In this document: in pieces, positions 12,471 through 21,840 of the stretch
Layout: each line of letters begins with the position of its first letter
Position numbering within the stretch: position 1 is the first letter of the stretch
Position numbers and translations under genes: made by a program
Notes under the pieces: model-generated
Databases searched by the model: none
Seen by the model: the letters and a program-made list of their open reading frames with translations, nothing else
What the model was told of the DNA's origin: nothing
Source of the DNA: Ophioceras dolichostomum
Taxonomy: Eukaryota > Ascomycota > Sordariomycetes > Magnaporthales > Ophioceraceae
Assembly (NCBI GenBank): GCA_003049485.1
Contig: PYST01000446.1
Location: forward strand, 1-27,781
DNA: 27,781 nt
Direction of reading: 5' to 3'

Positions 12471-13484
12471 GAAAGAAAGGAAACTTGGAGAATTTGATGA
12501 TGGGTGCTCTGCTTTTAGCTGGCTGGCTTCGCTGTTCAGGGAGATGGGCGACATTTGATGAAGGCGGTGGTGGCTCCCGTTTTTGATGCTCCAGGAGCTT
12601 ACTTCGGCTATGCTCGCGGGGGCTGCGCTCCCTCGTGCAGAAAGGAGAAGTCGAGAAGGGGAATGTTTCTCATTCTTGGAATTGCTAAACTGGTTGATGC
12701 TGACTTGCATCGCGAATGTGCTATAGCCTGTCGAGTTCAGCAGCAGTCACTGAATCCAGAGTCGACGCCCTTCATCAACAGGGTCCCTTAGTTCAGGATG
12801 CGATGGATTCTGGGGTGCTGGACTTGCCAACGATGCTTGCTAGCACAAATTAGCTTTTCATGGCGCTTCTATAGCTGACTTGCCCACACACAAACTGCCA
12901 ATTGAAAAGCAATCAGGCAGGGGGGGGGGTATTGCTCTCTCCGCTCTACATGCTCACCTGCCTGCTTTCCGGTCATCAAGCCACGAGGCATAATCGATTG
13001 TACGAGGAGTTCATCATAGGAGACTGCGACGAGAACCAGGAGCCCAGGAGTCAGAGATCCGCTGAACGGGGAGGAGTTTCTGAATTTGTTTACCAGCAAG
13101 CTTTGGCTGCGCTCCTTTCTGACTTCAACATGTTTGACGCAGTGGCTTGCGGAACTCTCAAGTTTTGCGAAACCCAAACTTGGCCAAACCTGCCTACCGA
13201 CCTACATGCTACCTGCCACCCATTTCCGACACGTCCTCCGCCATCATTATAGAGCAGGGAGTTTCAGGGCCGAACTCTGCTCCTTTTCGTCAAGAAGTTA
13301 TCAGTTCTCACGATCGTACTACACCAATCAGTCCCCGCACATCCATCTACACCAATCTCAGATCCAACCTCAAACAATCTAACCGACGCAACAACTTCCA
13401 CGCGAGATTTATCCATCCGATTCAAAGTAGAATCCGTCGCAGAATCATACCCAGCCGGCCGACTCGCCGCCTCCGTCTCCAAGC
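12471..13484. other. Intergenic region with a 5' leader at its right end
   Basis: No gene is supported. A G homopolymer is near 12920-12929. From about 13240 the text becomes a typical fungal leader: TATA at 13248-13251, then a CA/CT-rich stretch with few G runs down to the ATG at 13485. Confidence 0.5.
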
Positions 13485-14009
13485 ATGTCAGACGATTGCC
13501 TTGGCGAATGCGTCGCGAGAAGCATCTTCGCCGCCGTCCTCTTCACCGTCGACTTCGCCGTCATGCAGCGGGACGACGCCATCATCTGACGCGGCCACTG
13601 GGTCCAAGGCGTCCTCCACCTTCCGCCGTGGATGCGCGTCTTTGCCGATACAGACCCGGGCATGCTGGATTACGACCTGCGTGTGGGCTCGCTGTCTCTT
13701 TCCGTGGCATATTTCATAGCCGCCAGCGCACTCATTTTCACACTTGGGAATCTGCCCGGCTTCCTCCTGTTCTACACAGTCTTCTTCATCTTCGTCTTCG
13801 GTATCCCGGCAGCCACGACCATCGCCGTTTGGTTTTTTCTGTTCTTGTCGAGATGCCGCCAGACCGCCGAGGCGGCCGCGGCTAGCCGCAGCACAGCCCT
13901 TTGGGGTGCTGCTGAGAACGGCTTGGTCGAGAGGGGGCGCGTTGACTCGCAGACCAGCCAGAGACCGAGGGGGGAAGGGCCGCTTGACCACTTGTTGATG
14001 CACTTATAG
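13485..14009 (+). pseudogene. Small multi-spanning membrane protein with an in-frame TGA
   Basis: A leader-like region precedes ATG 13485. The frame (MSDDCLGECVARSIFAAVLF...) has a hydrophobic first segment, meets TGA at 13587-13589, then continues in the same frame with RGHWVQGVLHLPPWMRVF and two or three strong hydrophobic segments (about 13680-13850: SLSVAYFIAASALIFTLG, FLLFYTVFFIFVFG, TTIAVWFFLFL), stopping at 14009. Without the TGA the product would be 174 codons. The TGA could be a CGA arginine codon after C-to-T, a sequencing error, or the end of an upstream frame with the real start at ATG 13632 (125 residues). No convincing intron removes it. No family is recognised. Confidence 0.5.
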
Positions 14010-15504
14010 CCTCGCCATGCCTTGGGTTGTGAGATGAAACGGAAAGGTTCCTACCTGCCTACCTACCTGCATTGCAAGCTCCTGAAGGGAGGAACTGGAA
14101 TCTTCATATGAAATATGGAAGTATGGGGTAACTTCTTAACTGTAAGTTGCTCTGTTCTGCATATTGTTGTTAGAGGTGTAGCCACCAAAGTTTTTGGTAA
14201 TGTTTCTTTTTTTTTTTTTTGCTGGAGTCTATAATTCGAGGCCCAAAGTTTCCATATCCAGGCTTCAGGAGGACGAGGGGAAGAGCAAACCTCCTCCCCC
14301 TCTCTCTGGCTTCTCCACTTGTCTATTCTAGTGTGTCAGGCTATGTTGCAGAGGTCGACGCGAGCTTTCCTCCGCTACACAGGAGGTCCTCCCTTGAGTG
14401 CCCGGCGTCGGCGCGGCGTTTGAAGGGATGGGGCAGGTCAGGAGTGAACATGTCGCCAGCCGCGAGTGAAAACCAGTGGTATTGTGCGACCAGCCTGAGC
14501 CGTCCATCATTTATAGAAGACGCGTGCCGCTGTCTGTCCCTCGTGTTCGTAGGATCGTGACTCTACCGCGGATCGCTTTCTGTCTACTAGCGGCCACAGG
14601 GAGCGGGGTTGACTTGCCCCAACCGATTGGGTGGCGGATCGTGGCTGGCTGCGGCGAGTATGCGACCAAGGAAATGAATTGCCGCCGTCTCAGGGGATGT
14701 GCAAGAACTGGCCCGGTCAGGGGTCAGCAGTCCCTAAGTTGCGGCGACGACGGGCGCTTTCCCAGATTTGAGTGACGCCAAGAAGACTACGGTTCAAGCT
14801 CTCGGCCTTGCTATTATGGGTTCGGGGCTTCGATTTTAGCTTCTGATATTGAGATCAAGAACCGGCTGTCTTCTATTATCAGTGGAGAGCGCCCTTAGGC
14901 GCCGGTAATCCGCCGTCCCTGGCGACGGTGGCTGGCTTCTGCGCGTTTGATGCGGAGGGGCCAAGACAGGGATGATAATGTGTGGGATCTGCCAAATTGA
15001 CCAGCACGCCCCCATCTCGCCCTTTGAGCCTCCCGTTGCCGTGTATGTGCCTCCGGTCATGCCTGTTTTGTCAATACTAGTCCCAATTCGATTTGGGAAG
15101 AGCTTTGCGAATTGCTGGAGGCCTGCGTTCGCCGATTGCGCAGACTTCAGCTTTCAGCTGGCGCCCCCAACAGCCGACTTTTCCTCCTTCATGGTCCCAA
15201 CCAAACGTCCCATCAGATTCGAGCAGGCAGCCCAATCAGCCCATAAAAACGCCATTTCTCTACTTTTACTCGGAACGGCCGACATCTGTGGAATCCCGAA
15301 CAAACGCAGACTCCGGCACGAGGCCGGGCCGTCAAATGCCCACGAGCTGGTCATTAAATCCCCCATTTATCCGTCCTACCGCGCACAATGTAATCGATTT
15401 CGTTGTCATTTCTACCTGAGGCGTCTGAGTCGTCGCGCTCGATTCGCCAATACTCTTGCTCCCAAGAAACTCGATTTCTTTAACCCGGTTTTCGCTCCCA
15501 TCCA

Positions 15505-15710
15505 CCAAAGCCTACCTACCTTACCCACCTACCTACCTAAGGTACCTACCAAAGTACCTAGGTAGGTAGTGCGGTACGTCCCGCCGGCTACTTACGCAGA
15601 TGGCCCACCTAAGTACCTCTAGGTACCTAATCTGTACCTGTGAGTATGAGTCTACTAGTATCTTGAACTAGCTAGAGGCTACCTATATAGGTAGGTATTT
15701 GACAAGAGGA
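15505..15710. repeat. TACC/GGTA palindromic tetranucleotide cluster
   Basis: Repeated CCTACCTA and TAGGTAGG words, including the palindromic CCTAGGTAGG core, occur several times and can form hairpins. The same motif appears at 86-100 and 5453-5476. The cluster lies directly upstream of the 776-residue gene. Confidence 0.8.
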
Positions 15711-15742
15711 GACATATTAACCCTGCCTTTTTTCCGTTACAG
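15640..15742 (+). other. Possible 5' leader intron of the 776-residue gene
   Basis: A strong GTGAGT donor (15640) and a polypyrimidine-rich TTTTTTCCGTTACAG acceptor (to 15742) stand six bases before ATG 15749. An ATG at 15600 would open a short upstream frame that ends before 15749 whether or not the intron is removed. An alternative reading is that TATATA at 15683-15688 is the TATA box and transcription starts after it, in which case no intron exists. Confidence 0.4.
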
Positions 15743-15748
15743 CTTGAA

Positions 15749-18079
15749 ATGAGTCCATACGTCGGCATTCGTAAGCTCGCTATGGACCACGCAGAGCCCC
15801 TTGAGATGTCCGAACGCTGCGCTCCGGCCTCGACCAGCAATGCCAAGGCAACGAGCTCTAGTCAGGGCCATCTCCAACTGGAGGCAGAGAGACTCATCGC
15901 CAAGATGAAAGCCAACGAAGTCTTCACGGCTGGGATATCCCGCGATATGACCGGGCTTCCCCGCTTCTGCAATATTACGGCGTATGGCGTGCTAGAAGAC
16001 TCGCAGTTGGATCTCTTCGCAATGGAGATCCGACGGCTGGTGGAATTGACCGGTTCGGACAAGCCTCTTCAGCTCGGGGGTGAGGAGGAGTGGTTCGGAG
16101 ACGCCGATGCGGACGGATATACCCGCCTAGACAAACTCGCCCGGCAGATAAGACTCGCTACCGAGATATGCGAGTACGACTTATGCCTTCAAACCCAAAA
16201 GCACTGTTCGGAGATATCAGTCGACGGCCCCCTCCGAGATTCTAAAACTCATCTCCTTGGAATCTTCGGGCCCAGAGCTCTAGAGGACCCGGCCACGGCG
16301 TGGGAGAAGATGAAGCTGGACCGCAACAATGACCAGGCACTCCGCGCAGTTGTCGATTACCTGACCGGATGCATTCTTCGAGTGTTGCTACAAGTAATGA
16401 GTGGACGATTCTGGAGCGACAACTGCGTCATCTTCATGGCACAGTGCGCGGCGAAGCTGAAGGTAGTCGCCGGTGATTTGGCAGTCTGCGCGGCGGCTTC
16501 GGTAGAGTCCCATACTCCTGCGACGAAGATAACAAACCTCGAGTTTCGGTACTTTGACGTCCATCATATGCTTGGGGGAAATATTCTCGGACTAGTCAGG
16601 GTAGCCCTTACTTCCATGGCATCCTCCCGCGATGCTGGGCTGCCGCCCAACGACTTCGAATCCAGCGTCATCTTGTACGACACCGGCTTCGACGACTACG
16701 GCGCGCTTTTCTGCCAAGAGCGCAATGGCGGAATCGGCTTATCTAGCGCCCGGCAAGACGTCGTCTGCGCCAGCATCGCCTCTGAGATCTGTCGGAAAAT
16801 CTTCGAAGGCCTGAAGAGGCGAAAGGACCATGTTGGAACTAAGGCCGATTTTGCAGCAGCCATGCATCCGACATGTAGCCGGCAGGCGACCGAGATTCAC
16901 TGGAACGTGACGGAAGTCAGTACAACCAAGCCGTTGGAGGCACACCACGTATCGACTATATCGACTATATCAACGCCGCAGTCAGGAAGGCTCGTGCTCT
17001 CCAGCATGAGCGCCGTTATCACCGCACTCGTTCCGTTCTTCCTTCTCTGCGGTCCATTTTTGGCCAACCTAAGCCACCTCATGCGTGGTGCAATTTCGTA
17101 TTCGGACCCTGGGAATTCTGTCCATGCCAACTCCGCGAAGCGCATATTGGCATCCTATATGGTACGGTCGACCGGCCCAGGCTTGCCTAGAGAAGCAGAA
17201 GACATTGAACGTGGCGGTCTTGCCGGGGTTACCAAACTGTCCTCTCATCCTATCGCTGAGGATCGATCTTTGGCCACAGGGCCTATGTCGACGATGACCC
17301 GTACGCTGGAGTTCTCACGCCGGCGCCTCCTAGCTAGGAATGCCGAGATCAAAAACGCCCTGGCGACGGTGGATGAATGGGACATCGGTCCTGCATCTAT
17401 TACCATTCAGTCTCGCTTGTACTGCTGGGGCACTCTCGCGCTCGCCGCCATTCTCGTTATGGGCGGCCTATCGATTGGCCTCACAGTCAACGACCGCATT
17501 CCTGGCGTCGATCCATCTAACCTCTCGGTCTTCTGCTGGGGTGTGGCCGGCTTTTTTGTTCTGATGATGAAAGGGTGGCGCGTCGATAACTGGCCGTGGC
17601 GCGACTTTCTCCGGGGCCGGGTAGTATGCCGATCCGTCTCAGAGGTAGCAGCCGTCACCAACATGGATACCCAACTTTTCATGACGATTCTGCTTAGACT
17701 GGAGCGCACCATCATACTGAACAAAAGCGGTCCGTTTTGCGGGGTCTTCAACCGCGACCCAAAGCTCCCAGGCTTCTGCATAGATATACCCATGTCAAAT
17801 CGGGCACTGGCAGAGGCGGGCTGCTTTTTCGTCGTAGTGCTTAACGTGAGAGGACCAGCGTTGGTCGCCATCCGGGCAGTCGCAGACACTTTTTACGAGT
17901 CGTTGGGACCGTGGCTCAAGCTTGACGGAACGAGCGTGATCTGGGTCGACCTTTCGTCGACCGGGGCAGTGCGCTGTGGCAAGAATGGGAAAAGGACATA
18001 TCGTGTAAGTCACAACGGGGAGCTGGATTGGTCGAGAATTATGGGAATATACAACGAGGATAATGTGTATTTCGGCTAA
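15749..18079 (+). CDS. Unrecognised 776-residue membrane protein
   Basis: This is a single uninterrupted frame of 776 codons starting at an ATG in good context (GAAATGAG). I do not recognise a characterised family. Visible: a hydrophilic N-terminal half (1-410) with HHMLGGNILGLVRVAL (around 273-288) and a Ser/Thr-rich linker STISTIST (around 405); a hydrophobic segment at about 420-445 (MSAVITALVPFFLLCGPFLA); a spacer with many Arg and Ser; a pair of hydrophobic segments at about 556-578 and 592-610 (LALAAILVMGGLSIGLTV and FCWGVAGFFVLMM); and a mixed C-terminal domain (610-776) with DFLRGRVVCRSVSEVAAVT and FCIDIPMSNRALAEAGCFF. Three membrane spans separating two soluble domains fit best. No signal peptide is seen. 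The length without stops and the even codon texture argue for a living gene. Confidence 0.85.
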   Translation: MSPYVGIRKLAMDHAEPLEMSERCAPASTSNAKATSSSQGHLQLEAERLIAKMKANEVFTAGISRDMTGLPRFCNITAYGVLEDSQLDLFAMEIRRLVELTGSDKPLQLGGEEEWFGDADADGYTRLDKLARQIRLATEICEYDLCLQTQKHCSEISVDGPLRDSKTHLLGIFGPRALEDPATAWEKMKLDRNNDQALRAVVDYLTGCILRVLLQVMSGRFWSDNCVIFMAQCAAKLKVVAGDLAVCAAASVESHTPATKITNLEFRYFDVHHMLGGNILGLVRVALTSMASSRDAGLPPNDFESSVILYDTGFDDYGALFCQERNGGIGLSSARQDVVCASIASEICRKIFEGLKRRKDHVGTKADFAAAMHPTCSRQATEIHWNVTEVSTTKPLEAHHVSTISTISTPQSGRLVLSSMSAVITALVPFFLLCGPFLANLSHLMRGAISYSDPGNSVHANSAKRILASYMVRSTGPGLPREAEDIERGGLAGVTKLSSHPIAEDRSLATGPMSTMTRTLEFSRRRLLARNAEIKNALATVDEWDIGPASITIQSRLYCWGTLALAAILVMGGLSIGLTVNDRIPGVDPSNLSVFCWGVAGFFVLMMKGWRVDNWPWRDFLRGRVVCRSVSEVAAVTNMDTQLFMTILLRLERTIILNKSGPFCGVFNRDPKLPGFCIDIPMSNRALAEAGCFFVVVLNVRGPALVAIRAVADTFYESLGPWLKLDGTSVIWVDLSSTGAVRCGKNGKRTYRVSHNGELDWSRIMGIYNEDNVYFG

Positions 18080-19000
18080 CGTTAGCTTATTTTCTGAGCC
18101 CATTTTACCTGGAAGACGGACCAGCGTAGGACTAGCGGGCGATGAATACGGGATGTTTTGGGTTACTTACCGCGCTTGGGCATGGCCTCTCTGCTTTCCG
18201 CAGCGCTGTCGGATCGACCGGAGCCACCTATCATCAATCATTTCTTCCTCTCACACTGTGCTTCACCAGGCTCTACTCCCAGATCCCCGCCACCAGACTT
18301 TCAGGCCTCTCTCTCTCTCTCTCACCAATTGTGTTTTGTCACCGCCATCATGCCAAGAAAGGAAAACGACGTCAGGTTGCACGACCGAGCCCACTGTTTC
18401 TGCCTTTCGAGCGTGTTAGCCGGTGCGGTCATACATCGTGTAACACAAGAAACTAAACCAATGACGACAGGGCTGTTCCGTTTGGAATGCACCCCAGCTG
18501 AAGAACCGGTCTCACCCCTCCCGGCTCCTGTACCCCGAAAGCAACCGATTTAATGGCCGAGACAGGTTCCAATCTGCACCATCCTCAGCGTCAGCTTGAC
18601 TCTCCACCCCACAGCTGAACCTTTCCTGCTGGTCGTCATCCTGCCGTCTCCACGTCCTTCGACCGGGGCGAGTTAGTTTAGATGTCTTTGCCCCTTTTGA
18701 CGGCTGCGTCATTGCGACACCACGCGGCAGCCCTCGTGATTGACGTCGCAGTGGTACAAGCTCCGAAGCCCATAGACTGGCTCTCCGTCTCGTGGATACG
18801 TTGATACGACGAAAGGCCGGAGAAGCGCCCCCTGACAGAACAGGTCATGCTAAGCTTGGCCTACATATAATTACCACTGATGCCATCGAATACAGCAGCA
18901 TCTTCCCACGTCTCTCACCGCACTGCTAAGACAGATCAGACCTCGCATATACTCTTATTATTTCACAAAAATTTTCATTGTCATCGACTCAGTCTCCACC
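18080..19000. other. Intergenic region and promoter of the NlpC/P60 gene
   Basis: No gene is supported; frames around 18.14-18.55 kb overlap each other and have no domain. A short CT microsatellite is at 18308-18323. A TATAAT box at 18866-18871 lies 135 bp upstream of ATG 19001 and is followed by a CA-rich leader. Confidence 0.55.
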
Positions 19001-20084
19001 ATGCAAAGTCTTCGTCATCTGGGTATCGTGCTCCTAGCCACGGCATGGAACCCTGTCACCGCAGCCTCCCTCGAGGCCGCAGCTGAGCTCCTCCCTCGCG
19101 CCATCGGAGACGCTTGTACCGGCACTCTGGGCGCGGGCACGTGCCAGCACACGTCCAACTGCAAGGGCATCTCTTACACCCAGCCCTTTTGTCCCAGCGA
19201 TCCCGACGATGTCCAAGTGAGAATACCGAAACCCCAACCACCCACCTCAAACACGCTCTTGAGAAATACGCCCGACCACTTATACCATTTCAACATCTCA
19301 ACGATACTAACATCCTCTTTCCTCCTCCTCTTCACCCAAACCATAGTGCTGCGTCGAGATCGGCTGCCAAGTAGGCAGCCAGTCGGGCTACTGCCGCTCT
19401 GTGTCGAACAACGGCTGTCCCGGCGGCAGGTTCGACCCAGGCAACTACTGCCCTGGGCCCCAGGATATCCAGTGCTGTCTGAAGAACAGCAACAGCGGCC
19501 AGGAGATCGGGCAGCAGGTCCTTGCTAAGGCCAAGACTGCCGCCGGCGTGCCCTGTACGTCTCTGCCGTACTCATCTAGTCCCCCTTATTCCCCGAGCCT
19601 CTTTCGGCAGCTGGCCCTTCTGCTTCAGCAAAGCTGACCCACTCTCGCAACAGACGCATGGGGAGGCGGCTCCTGCGCCGGCCCAACACTCGACTCGAAA
19701 GGCCCCAACGGCGAGCTATGGGACTACGGCGAGACGGGCTACGATTGCTCCGGGCTGGTCTGCTGGGCCGTCTGCCAGGTGTCGGGCCGCAACCTGTTCG
19801 CGGAGGGCCTGCGCAACACGCGCTCCATGTACTGCGCTAGCGAGGCCACGCTGGGCTACAAGAAGTATCCCCTGGCCCAGCGAAAGGCCGGCGACGCCAT
19901 CTTCTGGGGAGGAAGCTGCTCGTGCTCCTCGAGTACTTCTATCCACCATGTCGGGCTCGTCATGACGGATGGCGGGGACGGGGTGTGGAATGCGCCGAAT
20001 GATGACATCAACCGCGTGTTGGAGATGCGGATTAGTGACTTTGGGGAGGCCGCTTGTCCGTATGTTATCAGGTTTACGGCTTGA
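19001..20084 (+). CDS. Secreted NlpC/P60 family cysteine peptidase
   Basis: Exons 19001-19216, 19347-19554 and 19654-20084 give 284 residues. The introns (GTGAGA..ATAG, 130 nt; GTACGT..ACAG, 99 nt) restore DDVQCCVE and VPYAWGGG. An N-terminal signal peptide (MQSLRHLGIVLLATAWNPVTA, cut near residue 21) is followed by LLPR, a possible Kex2-like processing point. Residues 39-115 form a cysteine-rich part with two FCP/YCP..QCC units. Residues 128-284 are the NlpC/P60 fold: YAWGGG (142-147), catalytic Cys173 in YDCSGLV, and catalytic His240 in HHVGLV; Asn257 is a candidate third residue. Family members cut gamma-D-glutamyl-diaminopimelate bonds in bacterial peptidoglycan. A secreted fungal copy would act outside the cell, perhaps on competing bacteria, which is an inference. 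Horizontal origin from bacteria is possible, but the gene carries two fungal introns. Confidence 0.9.
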
Positions 20085-21040
20085 AAAGGGAGGAGAGACC
20101 TTTCCGAGCGGATGAGGCTCGATTGAGTTGCTCGCCGCTTGTTGCTTGCGTGTAGAATTTAGTAGGCAACGGTGCGATCGGGGAAGAACACGGGAACCTG
20201 CCTTGGAAGGTAGCTCAGCGAGAGTTCATAATCGAACATGTCAGAGTGATCAAGGAGGGGCACTTAGTCTTCCCCGGGGCCTCGCTGTCGAAAGGGACGA
20301 GAAGAAACTGATGAACAATTGAAAGAAAACAAAAGAGTTGAAAGAGAAAAAATAAGGTGGTTCGAATCGGCAACTTCAGATACAACACCAATCATCTATA
20401 ACCGGGTCATATTGCTGCAAACGGCTGTCCCAGCGAGGGGGTTGTCCCCACTGAAACCTCCAGGAGGTTAACCAACTAGACCATTGTTCCGTTGGAAGAT
20501 TGTTGAAAGTTACTGGTAGGAAGTTGTAGATAAGGCCTACGACGACGTGACGCGCGACGCGTTGCGACAATCAGTCACGACGGGGCCTAGGAGCAGTGAG
20601 TGAATGCCTTGCACCGGGCCCACCTCTTGATCGCCCGCCTAAAGAGGGACGAAAACCTCTTTCTCCAACATGGCGTATTAAGTCGAACACAAACTACGAG
20701 AAACAAGCACTGGTGTCTAGTGAGGGAAACCTCGGGTTTCGAATTACGTTAAGTGCGTAGGTACTCTATTAGTGTGAAGCCGGTACGTTCGGAAGACACT
20801 TACAATGCGAAATCAGGCTCTGCTGTCATCTTGAAGCCACCTAAACAATACAGGAGAAGCTGCGTGAGGCGGCTAGCCGTGTTGGACTCTCGCGTGGTCG
20901 GGTCAGGCTAAAGGTAATTAAAAGGAGACACAAGGTGATGCGGGGAGGTGCGAGGAAGTGCCGAGATGGCGATGGACTCATACTCATAGGCACGACACGC
21001 ATCCCCCCAGACGTCAACCTTTGAATCAAGATCAGGACAA
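20085..21040. other. Intergenic region before the tRNA-like gene
   Basis: No protein gene is supported. It holds the 3' end of the peptidase transcript, an A-rich stretch near 20320-20355, a perfect inverted repeat AACCTCC/GGAGGTT at 20455-20469 and a cluster of short hairpins at 20707-20756 (GCACT/AGTGC around GAGG-GAAA-CCTC). None of these matches an RNA family I can name. Confidence 0.5.
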
Positions 21041-21126
21041 GCTCGTTTAGCTCAGTTGGTAAGAGTGAGGGTCTAATATCTCCCCAAGACATCCCAAGGC
21101 CGCCAGTTCAATCCTGGTAGTGAGCA
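21041..21126 (+). tRNA. tRNA-Ile(AAT)-like gene with an intron or insertion, possibly degenerate
   Basis: Acceptor strand GCTCGTT pairs with AGTGAGC before a discriminator A (21126). The A-box TAGCTCAGTTGG and B-box-like AGTTCAATCC are present; the T-arm GCCAG-TTCAATC-CTGGT folds. The loop CTAATA gives anticodon AAT after the required T33. The 86-nt length needs an insertion of 12-13 nt just after the anticodon, where nuclear tRNA introns lie. The anticodon stem then has at least one mismatch and the D-stem has a G-T pair, so a tRNA pseudogene is the alternative. A T6 run follows 10 bases downstream. Confidence 0.55.
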
Positions 21127-21136
21127 ATTCCTTCCC

Positions 21137-21142
21137 TTTTTT
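21137..21142 (+). terminator. RNA polymerase III T6 terminator
   Basis: Six consecutive T start ten bases after the discriminator base of the tRNA-like gene. This is the normal pol III stop signal and supports the strand and end of that gene. Confidence 0.6.
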
Positions 21143-21840
21143 GCGCGTTGCTTTTGGTGGATGAGTCTTGTGATGTCGGTGATGTCGTCAGGCGCAGCAC
21201 CATCGAAACGGGCATTTTGTCACGAGACCTCTCTGGCGCATTTATCAAGCTCTCTGCCCTAACCCACGGAGGGTGCATTGCATCAACCAACAGAAACTTG
21301 GAGCCGCATTGCGCGGAAGCGAGGAAGGCACGCGACCACGAGCCCTTCAAAGAGCAGGCCTCCGTGCTCTGCTCCGTGGGAATCGCGCCACGGGAAACAA
21401 AAATCCTGCGCCGATTTCGTGCTCGCGCTTGTGGTGGTAGCGCTGGTTCTTCCACCGGGACCGAAACGGCCAGTAGTCCGATCTCGTTGTTTTAGCGCCG
21501 GTGTCGGTGGGGGCGAGGGCCGCCTACACCCAGGAAGCCCCGGGAATGAGCAGACCATGGCCGAGGATGCGACGAAATCCGAGGGTTGCATGACTTATGG
21601 CGGTATGGAGAACTCCCATCAGAACCCATGTAGGTCCGCTCGCATCCCGAGTTGATGATTGCTTGTTGCCACCCACCGAGAGAGGGAGGTGGGGAACCTT
21701 TTCAACGTCGACTGACTCAACAAACCATTTATTTGCTACCGCATATAAACTTTCTCCTATCCGAAATTGTCGCTGTCACGGGCCGCCTCGTCGGATATGA
21801 AGCTCATCTTGCCATAGCATTTCTATCCAACTCCTTCCTG
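21143..21840. other. Intergenic region and promoter of the MFS gene
   Basis: No gene is supported in 21143-21740; overlapping frames on both strands lack domains. The last 100 bases hold the TATAAA box (21744-21749) and leader of the transporter. Confidence 0.55.
21744..21749 (+). promoter_or_regulatory. TATA box of the MFS transporter gene
   Basis: TATAAA stands 92 bp upstream of ATG 21841 but downstream of the in-frame ATG at 21652. It therefore favours 21841 as the translation start. Confidence 0.5.

Larger units (their letters stand above)
14010..15748. other. Long intergenic region with homopolymer and tetranucleotide tracts
   Basis: No gene is supported. It contains CCTA/CCTG tetranucleotides (14052-14071), a T homopolymer of about 17 (14204-14220) and, at 15505-15710, dense TACC/GGTA palindromic tracts. 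The 197-codon frame from 14972 lacks any domain and ends inside the tetranucleotide repeats, so it is treated as chance. Confidence 0.5.

Noticed and set aside
14972..15565. 197-codon frame
   Set aside because: No domain, and its C-terminal part is translated tetranucleotide repeat.
20345..20495. Minus-strand tRNA-like signals (TGGTCTAGTTGGTTA A-box-like, GATTCGAACC B-box-like, T run)
   Set aside because: The boxes are about 120 bases apart and neither the T-arm nor the acceptor stem folds properly; perhaps a scrambled tRNA remnant, but not supportable.
20707..20756. Compact hairpin cluster GCACT..AGTGC enclosing GAGG-GAAA-CCTC
   Set aside because: Short stems of 4-5 bp are expected by chance in 27 kb and no RNA family is recognised.
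21652..21840. Upstream ATG for the MFS transporter
   Set aside because: A TATAAA box at 21744 lies after this ATG and the added residues contain no membrane segment.
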